From: Brachypodium distachyon
Lineage: Eukaryota; Streptophyta; Magnoliopsida; Poales; Poaceae
DNA length: 64,000 nt
NCBI RefSeq assembly: GCF_000005505.3
Contig: NC_016133.3
Span: 37,351,237-37,415,236 of the forward strand
Direction of reading: 5' to 3'
Shown piece after piece: positions 1 to 12,071 of the stretch. A program made the position numbers and the translations under genes. The notes below the pieces were generated by a model that searched no databases, was not told the origin of the DNA, and saw only the letters and a list, made by a program, of their open reading frames with translations. Every line of letters begins with the position of its first letter. The stretch's first letter is position 1.

Positions 1-777
1 GACATTTTTCATGCCTACCTCTACTTACTTTATTGCCATCTGAATGCAGATTGGGCAGCTGTCGACGATTCCTCCAAACCAACGAAGTTTAGAAGCAGTC
101 CGTAAGTATGTACAAAATAAAAATAGCCTGCCGAAAGAAGTATTTCATGGGGGGTTTATTCTTTCGAAGATTGATGGGCCACTGTCTACTGGCAACCTAG
201 TTCTTGTGGATACTGATGCCAACAGCAATCCCAATGTCACCTTCAACTACTTCAAGCATCCACAGGATCTGAGACGATGTGTTTATGGGATAAAGACCAT
301 CGAGAGAATAATGCATACAAACACTTTCTCTAACTTTACTCCGAAAGGTGCTCAATATCCTATGGAAAAGTTGCTCAACATGAGTGTAACAGCTAACATA
401 AACTTGATACCGAAGCACACAGATGATAGCACATCCTTCGAGCAGTTTTGCAAGGATACAGTTGTCACCATCTGGCATTATCATGGTGGATGCCATGTGG
501 GCAAGGTGGTTGACCAAAATTACCGAGTGATAGGCACATCAGGCCTCCGGGTGATCGACGGATCAACATTCTCTAGGTCGCCAGGAACCAATCCCCAAGC
601 CACAGTCATGATGATGGGCAGGTATAGCTCAAAACAAAATATAGTGCAATTTTCATTTTTCATAAATAAATAAAAGATTCAACTCCAGGGGTTGATCTTT
701 CTTCGTTGTGTTTGATATGCAGATACATGGGAGTGAAGATCCTAAGGGAAAGATTAGGACGAGCGGCTGGAGTATAA
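1..777 (+). CDS. HOTHEAD/(R)-mandelonitrile lyase-like GMC oxidoreductase, 3' part only
   Basis: This is the last two exons of an FAD-dependent glucose-methanol-choline oxidoreductase whose 5' part lies before the window. An acceptor (TGCAG) opens the first visible exon at 50 in phase 0. It runs to 621 (CAG|GTATAG), and the last exon is 723-777, giving the end MMMGRYMG...RAAGV and a TAA stop. The GMC C-terminal domain is clear: WHYHGGCHVGKV carries the catalytic-site histidine, followed by the GTSGLRVIDGSTF and PGTNPQATVMMMGRYMG blocks that contact the FAD and active site. In plants this family includes HOTHEAD, which acts in cuticular long-chain omega-hydroxy fatty acid oxidation, and mandelonitrile-lyase-like proteins. 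The C-terminal half alone does not decide substrate, although the GRYMG ending is typical of the HOTHEAD-like group. The visible reading frame is open and uses normal splice sites. Confidence 0.88.
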
Positions 778-2599
778 TAGATTCTTGGACCTTATCCAGT
801 TCATCAAGTAAGAAAGTGATTTAGGAGAGAAGTACATAGTAATTTTTGAAGAGATTCATCAACGACCACCACAGAAAGAAAAGTTAGGAGTATCATTTGT
901 ATTCTTACCATTCATGTGAAAATATATGGCCTGCTAAAATATTGTGTTGGTTTTACATTCCGGCCCTTCTTGCTCCATTGGATGTTTTACGGAGAGCATT
1001 TCAAATGATGGTTGTGGACAAAACAAACTCTACTACATGTAGTCACAGCATATGGAAGTTATGAAGAATAAACGTGCAGACTGCAGAGCACTCGATGTTA
1101 TCTATAACTGCAGAAAGTGATTCACTTGAGTGAATTGCAATACAAATACGCAAGAGGACAAGGGTTAAACACTGGATTGGAACGGCACAATTATTTGACT
1201 GAACCAAAAAATTCCTGAATCGCCTCAGAACTAGTGTGAGCAAAAGGATCATGTCAGTTGAGAGAAAGGGAGCGCGTACCTAATCAGCGTGACGAAGTTT
1301 GGCACCTCGAAATCACGTTCCGCTGAATCCACTGGATAGATGCAGTTCCAGAGCAAATCTGCGGCAGAAGGAAACGAGACTGCTACGATACGCTGAAGGA
1401 AGCAAACCAGGTTTCGCACTACGGCCTACTACTGCGCAAGCCGCAGGTTTCTGGCTTCTCGCATTGCTCTGCCGAAGCCATAACGCAGTGGCGGAGCTAC
1501 GGTCGAAATTTGGTTGATCCGCTGATGAGGTGTGGCTTGGGCATTACCACGAACACCTGGGGCGCATCGGAACTAGGGCGACCAGCGCTATCTATAGCTA
1601 TTGGCAGAGGCGAGAAGGAATGCGGATGGGCGGGCGGGGCGGGGGCGGTGTTAAGAACAGAGATATGCGGAACAACAACAACGGAAATCTCACGCAAAGC
1701 ACACAGGAATCGAGCTATTTTTGGGGAATTTTTGGCTTTATAATGTTTTTAGTATTTTGGTGTTTCCTCTTAGCTCACTCGTACGGCGGCTAGGGTTACA
1801 ATCCAAGGGATCAAAAGTCCTAAAGTCTCACGCAGTTTCTGACTTATAAAGCCGAAGAACAGTAAAAGCTTAAAGTAAAGCGGCAAAGGAGAAAGAACAG
1901 TGTTTCTTCAGCGGTAACTTTCAAAGCGACAACACTTAACTGAAGAATCGACACTTGCTGAGGTTCAGAGTTTCTGACAGGCGGGCACTGCCTGGCGGCT
2001 GACGGCCGCCGCAGCGAGTTGATTGAGGGCAAGAGCATCCGTTGCAGTCTCGGCTAGAGGATGCCGGCGACGGGAAAGCGTACGTAGCATCTACCCAGCC
2101 GAGGATCACACGCACTGCGAAAACAAAAACATCCAAACCGAGACGGTTTCGCTGTAGAAAAAATGCACTCTGTACTAGCAATACACTTTACTAATTTCGA
2201 CATAAAATAAAATGGATTTTTTTCAAGTTGAAATAAAAAAATATATCTCCACAAAAATGTAATGCATTTAAAAAAAATACATGCATGAGCAAAACAAGCA
2301 CTTATCTCAAATTTGATGCAAAATATAGCTATATGCACCCTACATGAAAGAAAAACAAGTTTCAGTGGTGTGCTATTCAGTAGTGAAGCTAAAATATTTA
2401 TACAAGACACATGATCATGCATTTTACCTAAATTTTACAAAAAAGAAAAGTTGTTTTATATCATAATGTGTTTATGTCTAATTTATTTTTGGAAAGGAAT
2501 CAAAACAAAGTTATGTGGGTTAGAATACCATCTCCTTTGGACAATCTACAACATCTAGGTTTGACTGCTAATTTTCATATGTATTTTTCATAACAAATA
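778..2599. other. Intergenic interval with no recognised gene
   Basis: The stretch at 1260-1800 is GC-richer and has short open frames on both strands, but none has a convincing start, domain or splice partner. A minus-strand donor-like site (TTAG|GTACGC) lies at about 1279. It may hold a non-coding transcript or gene remnant. The flanks are AT-rich and I see nothing recognisable in them. Confidence 0.4.
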
Positions 2600-2700
2600 C
2601 TCCCTCCGTTCCATATTTTTCATATGTATTTTCCATAACAATTGCCGTTCCATATTTTTCATATGTATTTTCCATAACAATTGATATGAAACAGACGGAG
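2600..2700. mobile_element. Stowaway-type MITE with internally duplicated segment
   Basis: The element begins CTCCCTCCGTTCCAT and ends ATGAAACAGACGGAG, with TA on each side (2598-2599 and 2701-2702). These are the termini and target duplication of Tc1/mariner Stowaway MITEs. An internal segment (CCGTTCCATATTTTTCATAT and following bases, about 40 bp) occurs twice in tandem. A similar piece, CATATGTATTTTTCATAAC, lies just upstream at about 2576. Confidence 0.75.
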
Positions 2701-3057
2701 TAATAATTATTAATCTCCCAAGCAATCTGAATATTTTGATATACAGTATTAACGGTGCAAGTTAAACAATAGTCTCAAGAAAAAAAATATTTACATCTAT
2801 TTACGAACGGTTATCAGTTTTCTTAAGCACGAGAGATGAATTTTGACTCCCCAGCTCAAGAACTCTCTCTCTCCCTCTCTCTTTACTATAAAAATTCAAA
2901 CACCCAACCCACATATATTTACATATATACATTCATGGCTTCAAACCACCGCGGTTTCCAAATCGACAGGAGCCTATCGGTTTGACTATTTCAGTCGGTC
3001 GCACTTGCACGCGAAATACTTGCCTAGCTACATAGTCTCGGACAAACTACGAAAATC

Positions 3058-4977
3058 TTACAACTTCGGCAGCAGCCACCCAAGAGTCCAGCCAAGAAGC
3101 AAACCCGCACCAGCAAGGCCTAAACCGAAAGCAAATAGGATGGCGTCACAGAAGCAACCTCTCTTCTTCTGCCTCCTCCTGCCTTTCCTCCCTGTCCAAT
3201 CTTTTCTCTCTTCTTTCGGTGCTGGTTTCTCGTTCAGCGACAACCATGGGAGTTCTTTCATCAAGGCTGCTATCTGATGCCGGTTTCGTTTGTGCTTGAG
3301 CTGGAGGCATATGTTCTCCAGCTGTAATAATTTCAACCACTGCTTGCACGCAAAGAGATGTGAGGCCTGTTGGAGCAACAGCGTGATCGCGTCGTCTTTG
3401 TCACTGTGTGCTTCCTTGGCAGCCATCTCGGCTTCCCTAGCGCGTGTTTGTGAATGACGGAGTGCCTCCAAAAGTTGAGCCCGCTCAGATGGATTCAGGG
3501 GCATTTGTTTGCTTTCAGGTGCTGTATGGTTACTCCTAGAAAAAACCTGTGCACCACTGCATGAATGAAGGGTTATGAAATAAACATGTGACCGTGAAAC
3601 AAATGGAACTGCATAATATGAAAGAAACTGGAATCTTCAAGGGGTGAGCAGGGAATCAAGTACTTGGAAAATGTAGCAGTGAACTGTGGAGTTGTGTGGC
3701 TTATTGTTCAAACATAAATAAGCAAATTAGCTACGTGTTGCTAACATTTTGAATAAAATAGATGCCACAAGATATATCAAAGTTTCCTTTAAAAAAAAGG
3801 AAGGAGAAGTGTAATAGAATTATACTATGTATCGACTGGCACCAAACAGTTCACAGATAACAATATTCCATTTGACTATTTTAGTGAATTGGGAGGAGTT
3901 TGTTCATCTTTTTCTTGATGCTAAATCTACTTGTAATATTTAGTGGGTAAATGATGACTGATGAATCCTCTAAACTTCAGATATCAATGAGGGAAATAAC
4001 ATAAATGTAGGTGTGAAGAGTAGACACCTGTATGTGTTATTTCTTTTCTGCTCCTGCCAAACTGCATCATTAGACAAACCGAACTCATCTGTGCTGTTAT
4101 AACTGAACTGAATATGTTCAGACTGTCCAGGATAAGAATGCGACACTCTACCTGCAGAACATGATGATCCTTCATACTCACCCATATTTTCTTGATTATA
4201 TTCTGTCCCATGCACCCGAACTACCTGGGCAGGTCTTGGCAGATCACAATTCTCGATATGCTGCATTGCCTTTTCTGCAACCAGTGAAGCTAGCTCATTC
4301 TCATCAGTGATCTGCCACCATGGCTGAGCCTTTTCACCTTCTTTCCAAGACACATCTATATTAGAATTAACTTTTTGTTGGTTCTTCAAAGGTGGTGGAC
4401 AAGAACTTCTGAAATCCTGGAATTTTTTGTCATCACACAAACAGTCGCTGATGCTAACATTACCTCTGCATTTGAGAGGAACTTGAGAATAGCCAACAAT
4501 TGTCTTCCTTTCCTCTGAGCCTGTCTCAGAAGAATGTTTCACAAAATCTGTTGAATTCATCGATGGAGGCTCAAAAACGTCCTCACCCTTCTCAGGGTTG
4601 TTGATAACCGTTCCACGGAGTAACGGTTCCTCATGTTTAGACATTGGTCCTGAATCCTCCACTTCTTTCTCACCAATCTCCCTGCCCAAAAAACATCGTT
4701 GCTCACTAGCAAGATCCTTCTGGACCCTAAAATTTGGCTGTAACTGAAACCGCCATCTGATATCTTGTGGCAGATTAGAGTTTATGGGATTACAGCTCAG
4801 AGGCACGAAATTGGAGATAGGACGACCTTCTGAAGTTGTAGAGTTTCCATTATTTGTACCATGTTGTTCAGATGACAATGGACAACAGGCTAGTTTGGGA
4901 GCTCTCTTTCTGTCCTCCTGAACCATGCAACGGTTTGCAGCACGTTGCCAAGCAGCCCTTGCTTCAGCGGCAGCCAT
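3058..4977 (-). CDS. Conserved plant protein of unknown function with C-terminal membrane anchor
   Basis: Two coding exons read on the minus strand: 4977-4028 and 3547-3058, giving 479 aa. The donor is CAG|GTGTCT and the acceptor GCACAG|GTTTTT, and the join keeps the frame (...NNTY-RFFSRSNH...). ATG 4977 opens MAAAEARAAWQRAANRC; the open frame extends 4 codons upstream but without another ATG. The N-terminal half is polar and probably disordered. The C-terminal half has MPLNPSERAQLLEALRHSQ, then a helical segment rich in Arg, Ala and Glu and the motif QWLKLLQLENICLQLK. It ends with a basic stretch (GRKGRRRQKKRG) followed by a hydrophobic segment of about 25 residues at the very C terminus, suggesting a tail-anchored membrane protein. 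I recognise it only as a family conserved in plants, sometimes loosely labelled 'DNA ligase-like' without ligase motifs. Function unknown. Confidence 0.8.
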
Positions 4978-5304
4978 AGCTTGCAGCAATCACAAATCTG
5001 TCCAGAACAAAATACTTCTCATCAGTGGTGGCCAAAAAATCACACCCCAAGAAAAGAAAAAACTGGATCAAAGACTTTAAGGTGCAACCACATAATCCAA
5101 GTGATGTACAAATTGTCATATTGATTAAAGCCAAGTTACGGCCTTGATTTTACAAGAAATTGCATGGGCTGAGTAGACCAGACTACAGATATTGTTTAAC
5201 GAGTTTAAACAAAGAGGTCTCTGTCCAAAGAGCTGAGTGACTTCGGCTAAGGTATCATAGAAGAACTGATATCAAGCCATCTTCTTCCAGAATGACCACA
5301 GGTG

Positions 5305-5436
5305 TGAAACAAAACTGGATACTGCATGAAAAATAATCCGATGGGCATTACATAAGAAGCATAACTGCGGCAAAACAAAACTGGATACTGCATGAAAAAC
5401 AATCCGATGGGCATTACATAAGAAGCATGACTGCGG
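5305..5436. repeat. Two-copy 66 bp tandem repeat
   Basis: The segment containing CTGGATACTGCATGAAAAA and GGGCATTACATAAGAAGCAT occurs twice back to back with a 66 bp period and only a few differences. It lies in the probable 5'-UTR intron, so the predicted reverse frame across it is not likely to be coding. Confidence 0.85.
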
Positions 5437-6059
5437 TAACAAATATAAAAGAATGCCATACAGCTAGATATGCAAATGGTAACTGGTAAGTATATTATTC
5501 TTACTGACTTCCTGACAAACTTGAAACTATGCTCTGTTATTTAAGTTTATTAGGAATTTAGGATAATCTATGTGCTATAAATATACAAAATAAATCAACC
5601 GAATTGGCAAGTTATCAGAATGTTAAAGCAAATTCATGTTTCCGTTTTCTTTTATTTTTTTGACACAGCATCGTGTAGTGGATCTGTATTTGGTTAATGG
5701 ATTCAGAACAAGTTTTTGAAAATGTTTCTAAATGAAAAACTGGAGTTGACGCCTTGACGGCAAATGAATTTCCACTATATATTATTGAAACATTTGGTTA
5801 ATTTTGAAAGAAATTTGTGATATTAAGGGTTACATTATGGACTCGCTATTCCCTGGTAATGCTTCTCATGAGAATTAACCAACTTTCGTTTTGGCAATCA
5901 AATTTCAGAAATATCCGTAAACAGAAATACAAAGTCCATTTGGAGAAATTTCTTACTTCGGAAATGTGATACTCCCATACACAACAGACAGGTATGTAGA
6001 AAAACACTACTGTATAAGAGGAAAATCTAGAAAAGGGCAACACCCAATAATGTACAATA

Positions 6060-6148
6060 CTCCCTCTGATCCATAGTATCTCAGGTTCAGTACAATTTTG
6101 TACTAACTTTGTACTAAGTCTGAGACACTTATTATGGATCAGAGGGAG
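6060..6148. mobile_element. Stowaway MITE, 89 bp
   Basis: Termini CTCCCTCTGATCCATA and TATGGATCAGAGGGAG are perfect inverted repeats, with TA duplicated on both sides. The element can fold into a long hairpin. It sits in the leader intron of the 3058-4977 gene. Confidence 0.9.
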
Positions 6149-6471
6149 TAGAAAATTATAGGGTTTTTACAAACTAGCAAACTTAGACTGTGAATTTCAT
6201 TCCTCAACTAAACAATGCATAAGGCATTTTGAATATTACTCCTACTTTATGATTTCATAATCACTAAACGGGCTCGACCATAGTACTAATCTTTAATTAA
6301 CGACCTAACAATCTGCTCTCAAAGAGACTGAATGTGGATGTGGTACTAACTGAGCTAGTCGATTAGAAGTCTCTGACAGACCTTGATAAGTAAACAAGAA
6401 GAAACGTTTTGCAAGTTGACAAAGCTATTCGATTCCATTTCATATAAAGAATACAGAGACACTGAGAAATA

Positions 6472-6584
6472 CTCCCTCCGATCCTAAATTGTTGTCGAAA
6501 TATTAGATGTATCTAGACGCTTTTTAAGAATAGATACATCCATATTTGGGCAAATTTGAGTCAAGAATTTAGGATCAGAGGGAG
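6472..6584. mobile_element. Stowaway MITE, 113 bp
   Basis: It begins CTCCCTCCGATCCTAAATT and ends AATTTAGGATCAGAGGGAG, flanked by TA. It belongs to the same subfamily as the copies at 36323-36434 and 43545-43634, sharing the interior AAATATTA...AGATACAT...CAAATTTG. Confidence 0.9.
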
Positions 6585-6889
6585 TACTAGATAGAACAAC
6601 ACGCATGGATCTGCCCCCAAGCAAAGGAAACGCCGCGAGTGATCAACAACACGACCAAGAACCAAGCTTGCAGTTCTTGCCACTCACCAGTCTAATGAAA
6701 CCCCTGACCTCGACTAAACAATCAACCAAAGAACTCACCAAAGAATCGCGAGAACAAAATTCTATTCCATTCAACAGGACACGGGATACATGCGTGGATG
6801 AAAGATACATACATACCTGGACCTACGAAGTTCCGCTGGAAACAGAACAATGGAGCTGATTAGGATAAGATCATATGACTGTGTTGGTG

Positions 6890-7430
6890 GTGGTTGCGGA
6901 GACGGCGCCTCACCATCGCCCTGACGGCAGCCGATTCTCGATCCTTGCTTGCCCCTACCGGCGAGGTTGGGGCGGGGATCCCTAAAATCCACCTGCTTCT
7001 CTCTGTTTTGTTCGATTTGGGGCTGGCCACCTGCAGGTACTCCCCGCCTTCCCTGCTTCTCCTTTCTCTCTGTTTTTGTTCGATTTGGGGCGGGCGTCGG
7101 CGGCCAGCAGGGGAGTGGAGAGCGGCGGCCAGCAGGGGATGAGGAGGAGGAGGAGGAGGGGGGCGGCGGCCAGCAGGGGAGTGGAGGGCGGCGCCGGACA
7201 GCACGGGATGAGATGGGGGCGGCGCCGGACAACAAGGGATGAGACGCGGGCTTCGGGACAAGGAGCAGTGGCGGGCGGGCTGCTCGGTGGGGAAGATAGG
7301 AGAGGAAGCAGAGAGGGAGAAAGAGATAAAGAAATACGGGGAGAGGGAGAAAGAGACGAGAAATAGCGTGAGAGGGGAAGAAATAGATGAAATAGCTGCA
7401 AATTGTTGTTCAATTTCAGTCAAATTTTGA
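6890..7430. other. GC-rich, CpG- and GGAGG-rich segment upstream of the 3058-4977 gene
   Basis: The interval is dominated by GGCGGCCAGCAGGGGA-type and GAGGAGG repeats, which open several overlapping frames on both strands. None looks like a protein. Position and composition fit the promoter and transcription start region of the minus-strand gene at 3058-4977. Confidence 0.45.
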
Positions 7431-7605
7431 TTTGGAATTATGTTCTATGATCTGAACTAAAAACTGGAGTAAATAGAGTAATGAAATTTGGATTTGGAAT
7501 TATGTGCTGCAAATTGTTGTTCAATTTCTGTCAAATTATGTTGGGTTTCAAATGGTGGTTACACAAAATTCTTAAAATATAAAATAGGGGAGATCTTTTA
7601 ACACC

Positions 7606-7855
7606 CTGTTTGGCAACCATCGTTTCATTTCATTTGGTAGAAATGAAATGAAATCCAATTTTTGATAAGATTTTATTTGGTTGAATTTGAATTCCTTGTT
7701 CAAAAATCATGTCTGTCTACCACATGGATTCGTAGAGTGAGAGACAATTTTAGAGAAATGATGACTTTTGGAAAGAAATTGGGATCAGTTATAGTGCAAT
7801 TTCATGAAATTTGAGATTGAATTCCTGTGGCCAATTCCGTGCCAACCAAACAAGT
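7606..7855. mobile_element. Possible hAT-like non-autonomous element
   Basis: CCTGTTTGGCAACC at the left and GTGCCAACCAAACAAG at the right form an imperfect terminal inverted repeat around an AT-rich interior of about 250 bp. The short GGGGAGAT motif also occurs on both outer flanks. Termini starting near TGTTTGG are common among hAT-type grass MITEs, but the target duplication is not clear. Confidence 0.4.
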
Positions 7856-7859
7856 TAGA

Positions 7860-10800
7860 TTGATGGAGTTGGACAAGTTTTATGAAAAAATATTTTTAGA
7901 GAGTCTCCCATCTTAAGATATAGGGGAGATATTTATGGAGCCAAGAAAACAACGGATGAATCCCACAGAAAAATCCCACGGGAATGGAGCAAACGATGGG
8001 TGACGGATGCTGGCAGATTGGACAGATAGGTGGAGTAGGAGAGGGGGTTTCTCTCCCCTGTCGTTTCTTGCCTACGGATAATGACGGGTAAACTACGGCT
8101 ATAATAAAGAAAATGAAATTTCGACGGTCTTCGGTAATTAACCTGACGTACTACTTACTAGTTATGGCTTACTGCAATTATAAAGGACTTTGTATATAGA
8201 GTATCACGTTTGGTCTTTGTTTTCTTGTGGTGATTTTTACCGGGGCTGACTTTGTTTTCTCCTGGCCATGTTTGGTTCGCTTCTGAGTTCTGACCACTTC
8301 ACTGCAAGATATGCTTTGTCTAAGGAAATGTTAATATACGTGTTTAGTTGAGACTAATGATAACGATCTTATCTGGCCCAATCAAATTAATTCACCTGCG
8401 CTATGCAAGCAAAAGTAAGCCTACACTTAAAAGAAGGCGAAAGCAAAGAAAAAAAAAAGAAAAAAAAACCTGCTAGGTAAAGACTTGGTGGCGAATGTGG
8501 CAGGCTACGAAGTACTCCGTTCGTCCACTTTTAAGCCATACGACGTATTTTGATATTCAGATTTACCCATCAAATAGACTAATTTGTAGCTTGCGTGCCA
8601 CAAAAATTTATACCACTGTGTTTACATATTTTTATAATCAAACAATATTAATATTTGTGTCACATAACATATATATTATTCGTCAAACTGATGGTCAGGA
8701 TAATTAGTAATACGCCTTCCATTTATACAAATTCACGTCGGTTAATTCGAAACGAAGATAGTAACACTAATCGTTCTTCATAAACACGGGACATATGTTT
8801 CGAAGGATTATATGCATATGGTAGACAAACTTACATACATGAAACATCATATTCCGTAATATATTTTTTGCATTACCCATGTCAAATGAACAGAGCTATC
8901 ATATATTTTTTTGCTCGTACATGTCGGACTCATTTTCTCTTATGAAGTCTAAACACGTAGCTTTACCAACTTTTGTCCCTTGCTTAGCGGAACAAGAGGT
9001 TGCAAAGTACTTTTTGACAATTACCGGCACTTACGATGCCAGCCACTTGGCTATCACCAGTCACTAGCGACAGAATGCAGAGGATTAAGTTAAGACACCA
9101 CCACCCTAGTACCACCGGCCTGGTGACACAGCAGTACAGCACCCAGAGACGCACTGACGCCTGCAGATCTATCTGAATATCTCATCAGTCCTAAACTTAT
9201 CCACTTCGCTCTCCGCCCCTTCCGTCAAAGCAACAGTTGTTCTTGAAGCGATCACCATTCTTTGATCAATTCTCAGCTTTGACTAACTTGGCATGCCTAA
9301 TTAAGTGGCCCCACAAGACATCATCGGCATACATACAGGAAGCATAACGTATATTCAAACGTATAGGTTCTGATATGGAATCTTGTATGCAAAGCAAATA
9401 CAGAGCTTCCCTGGGCTTGGAATCTTTGAATGGACAAAAGGCAGTGACGACTGACGACCATGACAATAAGCACCTAGGTCCTGGTTCTTGCCTGCCCTGT
9501 GTTCTGTTCTTTTTTTTTCAGGGTGGGGGGGGGTGAGCCGTGCAAACTCTTTCTTTTCCATCTTGTCAAGTCGGGGTCTCGTGATCTTGATGTTGATGTT
9601 GACGAAACAACGGGCTTGCAGTTCACCGATTCCAGCAAAACCAGATCCAGCAGCATCTTTCGGGTTGGTGCTACTGCTAATGCTAACACCTTTTGACTCC
9701 AACGGAAGCTGGGAACGTGGCGGCAGCCTTCAGCTGTGAGCCTGTGAAGCCTCCACCGATGGAGAAGCTTCAGGCCTGAACTGAACAGACCAACTGATCA
9801 TGGTTCATGAGTAGATCATCTTGCCGTGAAGAATCAAGAAGTCTCTGCGGGATCCGGTGATCCTGCTTCTGCCCACCGATTGATCAACACTGGACCATCG
9901 TTTTCGTTCTCCAGCTCCAACACCAAATCACCAAAGTGTCGCGTATCCCTCAGGCCTCGCATCTTTCATGCACCGTTGTCGTTGTGTCTAAACTCTAAAC
10001 ACACTGCCTGTCAAACAAAGGGAGTGCATATCACATCAAGAAACAAGTTAAAATTTAGAAGAACAGATGTAAAAGAAAGACAAGAGAAACTAAAATTCCA
10101 GATTTGACCCTGGTCCCTGGACACTCAAAAGGTAAGAAAGCAGCCAAAATACTCTTGACTGCATCCTGTTGGAAAAATAAAACCCATCTGTGTTACTACT
10201 TCGTAACTCAGTAGCACCCACGATTTTTACTATTTCGGCATAAGTTCCTTTGACATGTTGGTCACAGACAGATTTTAGTATCTTCTGATAAGAGTGAGAT
10301 CCCAAAGCCAGACAATTACCCCTTTTTTTTTACACCGACAGGCACTTACCAGTTTATGCTGAATGAGGTATGGTTGGTGTCACACTGCCACATCATTTCC
10401 TCTCAAGGGTGTTTATTCCTTCCCTGTCGACTGCAGGACAGACATAAAAATCACAGCAATGTCATTAACTCTGGCACGTCAATTCTTTTGTATCGTTCCT
10501 CCAAAAATGTCCAAAGTGAAATTGTTGACATTGATCAGAAAACTAGAACTGCTGTAGCTCAATGCCTAGAAATTGTGCATCACCATCAAGACTGATGATC
10601 TGTACGAGCAATTATCCATTGCTAGTGCACACAGTACTAGTTCAGAGTAGCGAAAGGATGCTAAGAATGAGTATATCGTAGTTATGCAAAAGTTATTTCA
10701 AACTTTTTTTGGATAAGAAATACTTCAAATTTTGCACAGGGGTGATTTACTATATGTCAATCAAGTTCAGCATCATCTCTAAACCAAAGTTTTATAATGT

Positions 10801-12071
10801 CAGTCCTTCTGTAAGGCAGGTTTGATAAATGCATACACATTCAACTTGTCTCCATCTCTAAATCTGAAGTTGTATAATGTCAGTCCTTACTTAGAAGTTC
10901 CAGCGAAACGGATGATGCCGCCACGGTAATATGTCCAGCAGTATTTCTGCATAATATATGTGCCTAGTGATAGACCAACTTCATCAGTATTGAGTGAACA
11001 GTTATAATATTTCATACAAAAGAAGATGTAAAAAAGCGATCTTGAACAAACAGTAAGTGTAACAGCTTCCATACCTGCCAGTTGAGGAATCAAAAGCAGT
11101 TTTTCCTTGTATTGTATTCTCCTTATATGTAGCTTGATACAGAACTGCCTAGCATAAACAAAAAAAATCCAGAGAGTTGTTGATGTATATATCCCACTAC
11201 TGTTACAGTAAAGCTAAAGCATATCCCTTGACAAGGACGGATATTTTATTTCTTGTCGGAAAAGAAGCCAGTCAGTTGTACTTCTGTATAATTTGTTTTT
11301 TATGATAATTCTCACTCTAAAAACCATATTTCTCTTCAGTAAATATTTTCATGGCTCGTCAGCGAAGCTGATCTAAGTACAGCGCGCATAGTCAAATGAT
11401 ATAAAAGAATTTTAAATTAAGCAAAGATTACGAGCTGCCAAATTCAAAAAAACAAATCAGCCCAATAAAACAGGATGTGCACCCAATTCTGATGCACTGT
11501 GAAAAATGTGTCCTGTAAGGCTGTAACTAACCCTGGCAGCTTTAAACCTTTGGTTTTCTTAATTACAGCATGTTCTTCGTAGTTGATGGCCACCAATGGT
11601 TTAACATTTGACAGCTGCATTCTACTTATGCATGTATATGTTCAGATGCAAGAATCTAGAGGAAACAAGATAGTCAAAAGAATAGCATACCCTGACGACC
11701 ATATTCTCTAGATGTTGAATTGAACAACAACTTTGATCAATAATTTGTTTATGAAGCATACAGCTGTCAAATTCTCAGTCAATGTTCAAAACAAGAGGTC
11801 AGGGGAGATATCTCTTCCAACATCTAAGAAAATATATATCAACAGAGCATAGTGATCAATTACATAAGATGCTCCGGAGTAAGCGCCACATTCCGTAGTA
11901 TTACGGGAACAGAATAACAGAACCACTGCATTTTTACCTTCACGAACACTTCATGTTATCTACGTACTTTTTACTAGGACTCCATCGACAAAAAGGTAGA
12001 AGATGGAGCAACAACATTCCAAAGGATTTTCTTGGAAAAGAACCACCCTAGTACTATCAGCCATCGGTGCC
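7860..12071. other. Long intergenic interval, AT-rich
   Basis: No gene is recognised. Open frames at 8495-8707, 9355-9739, 9826-10107 and 10356-10595 are short, lack domains and overlap one another on opposite strands. A weak direct repeat of about 80 bp period holds the motif TATAATGTCAGTCCTT at about 10794 and 10873. The segment nearest 12071 will contain the 3' UTR of the SUVH gene. Confidence 0.5.

Larger units (their letters stand above)
4978..6940 (-). other. 5' UTR and 5'-UTR intron of the 3058-4977 gene
   Basis: On the minus strand an acceptor (TCTGGACAG|ATTTG) lies just above the start codon, with the exon beginning at 4997. A matching donor (GGTCCAG|GTATGT) ends an upstream exon at 6817. 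This implies a 1.8 kb leader intron, 4998-6816. It contains a 66 bp tandem repeat and two Stowaway MITEs. The upstream edge of the leader exon (about 6940) is a guess from base composition. Confidence 0.55.

Noticed and set aside
1299..1793. Small plus- and minus-strand frames in a GC-richer island
   Set aside because: No start context, domain or consistent splice partner. Noted only as a possible non-coding remnant.
5247..5459. 70-codon minus-strand frame with an internal peptide repeat
   Set aside because: It is created by the 66 bp tandem repeat inside a probable 5'-UTR intron.
6771..7423. Several overlapping frames of 60-190 codons on both strands
   Set aside because: They come from GC-rich GGAGG/GGCGGC low-complexity sequence, lack domains and contradict each other.
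9355..9739. Opposed frames of 83-115 codons
   Set aside because: They overlap on both strands in unremarkable sequence and show no family resemblance.
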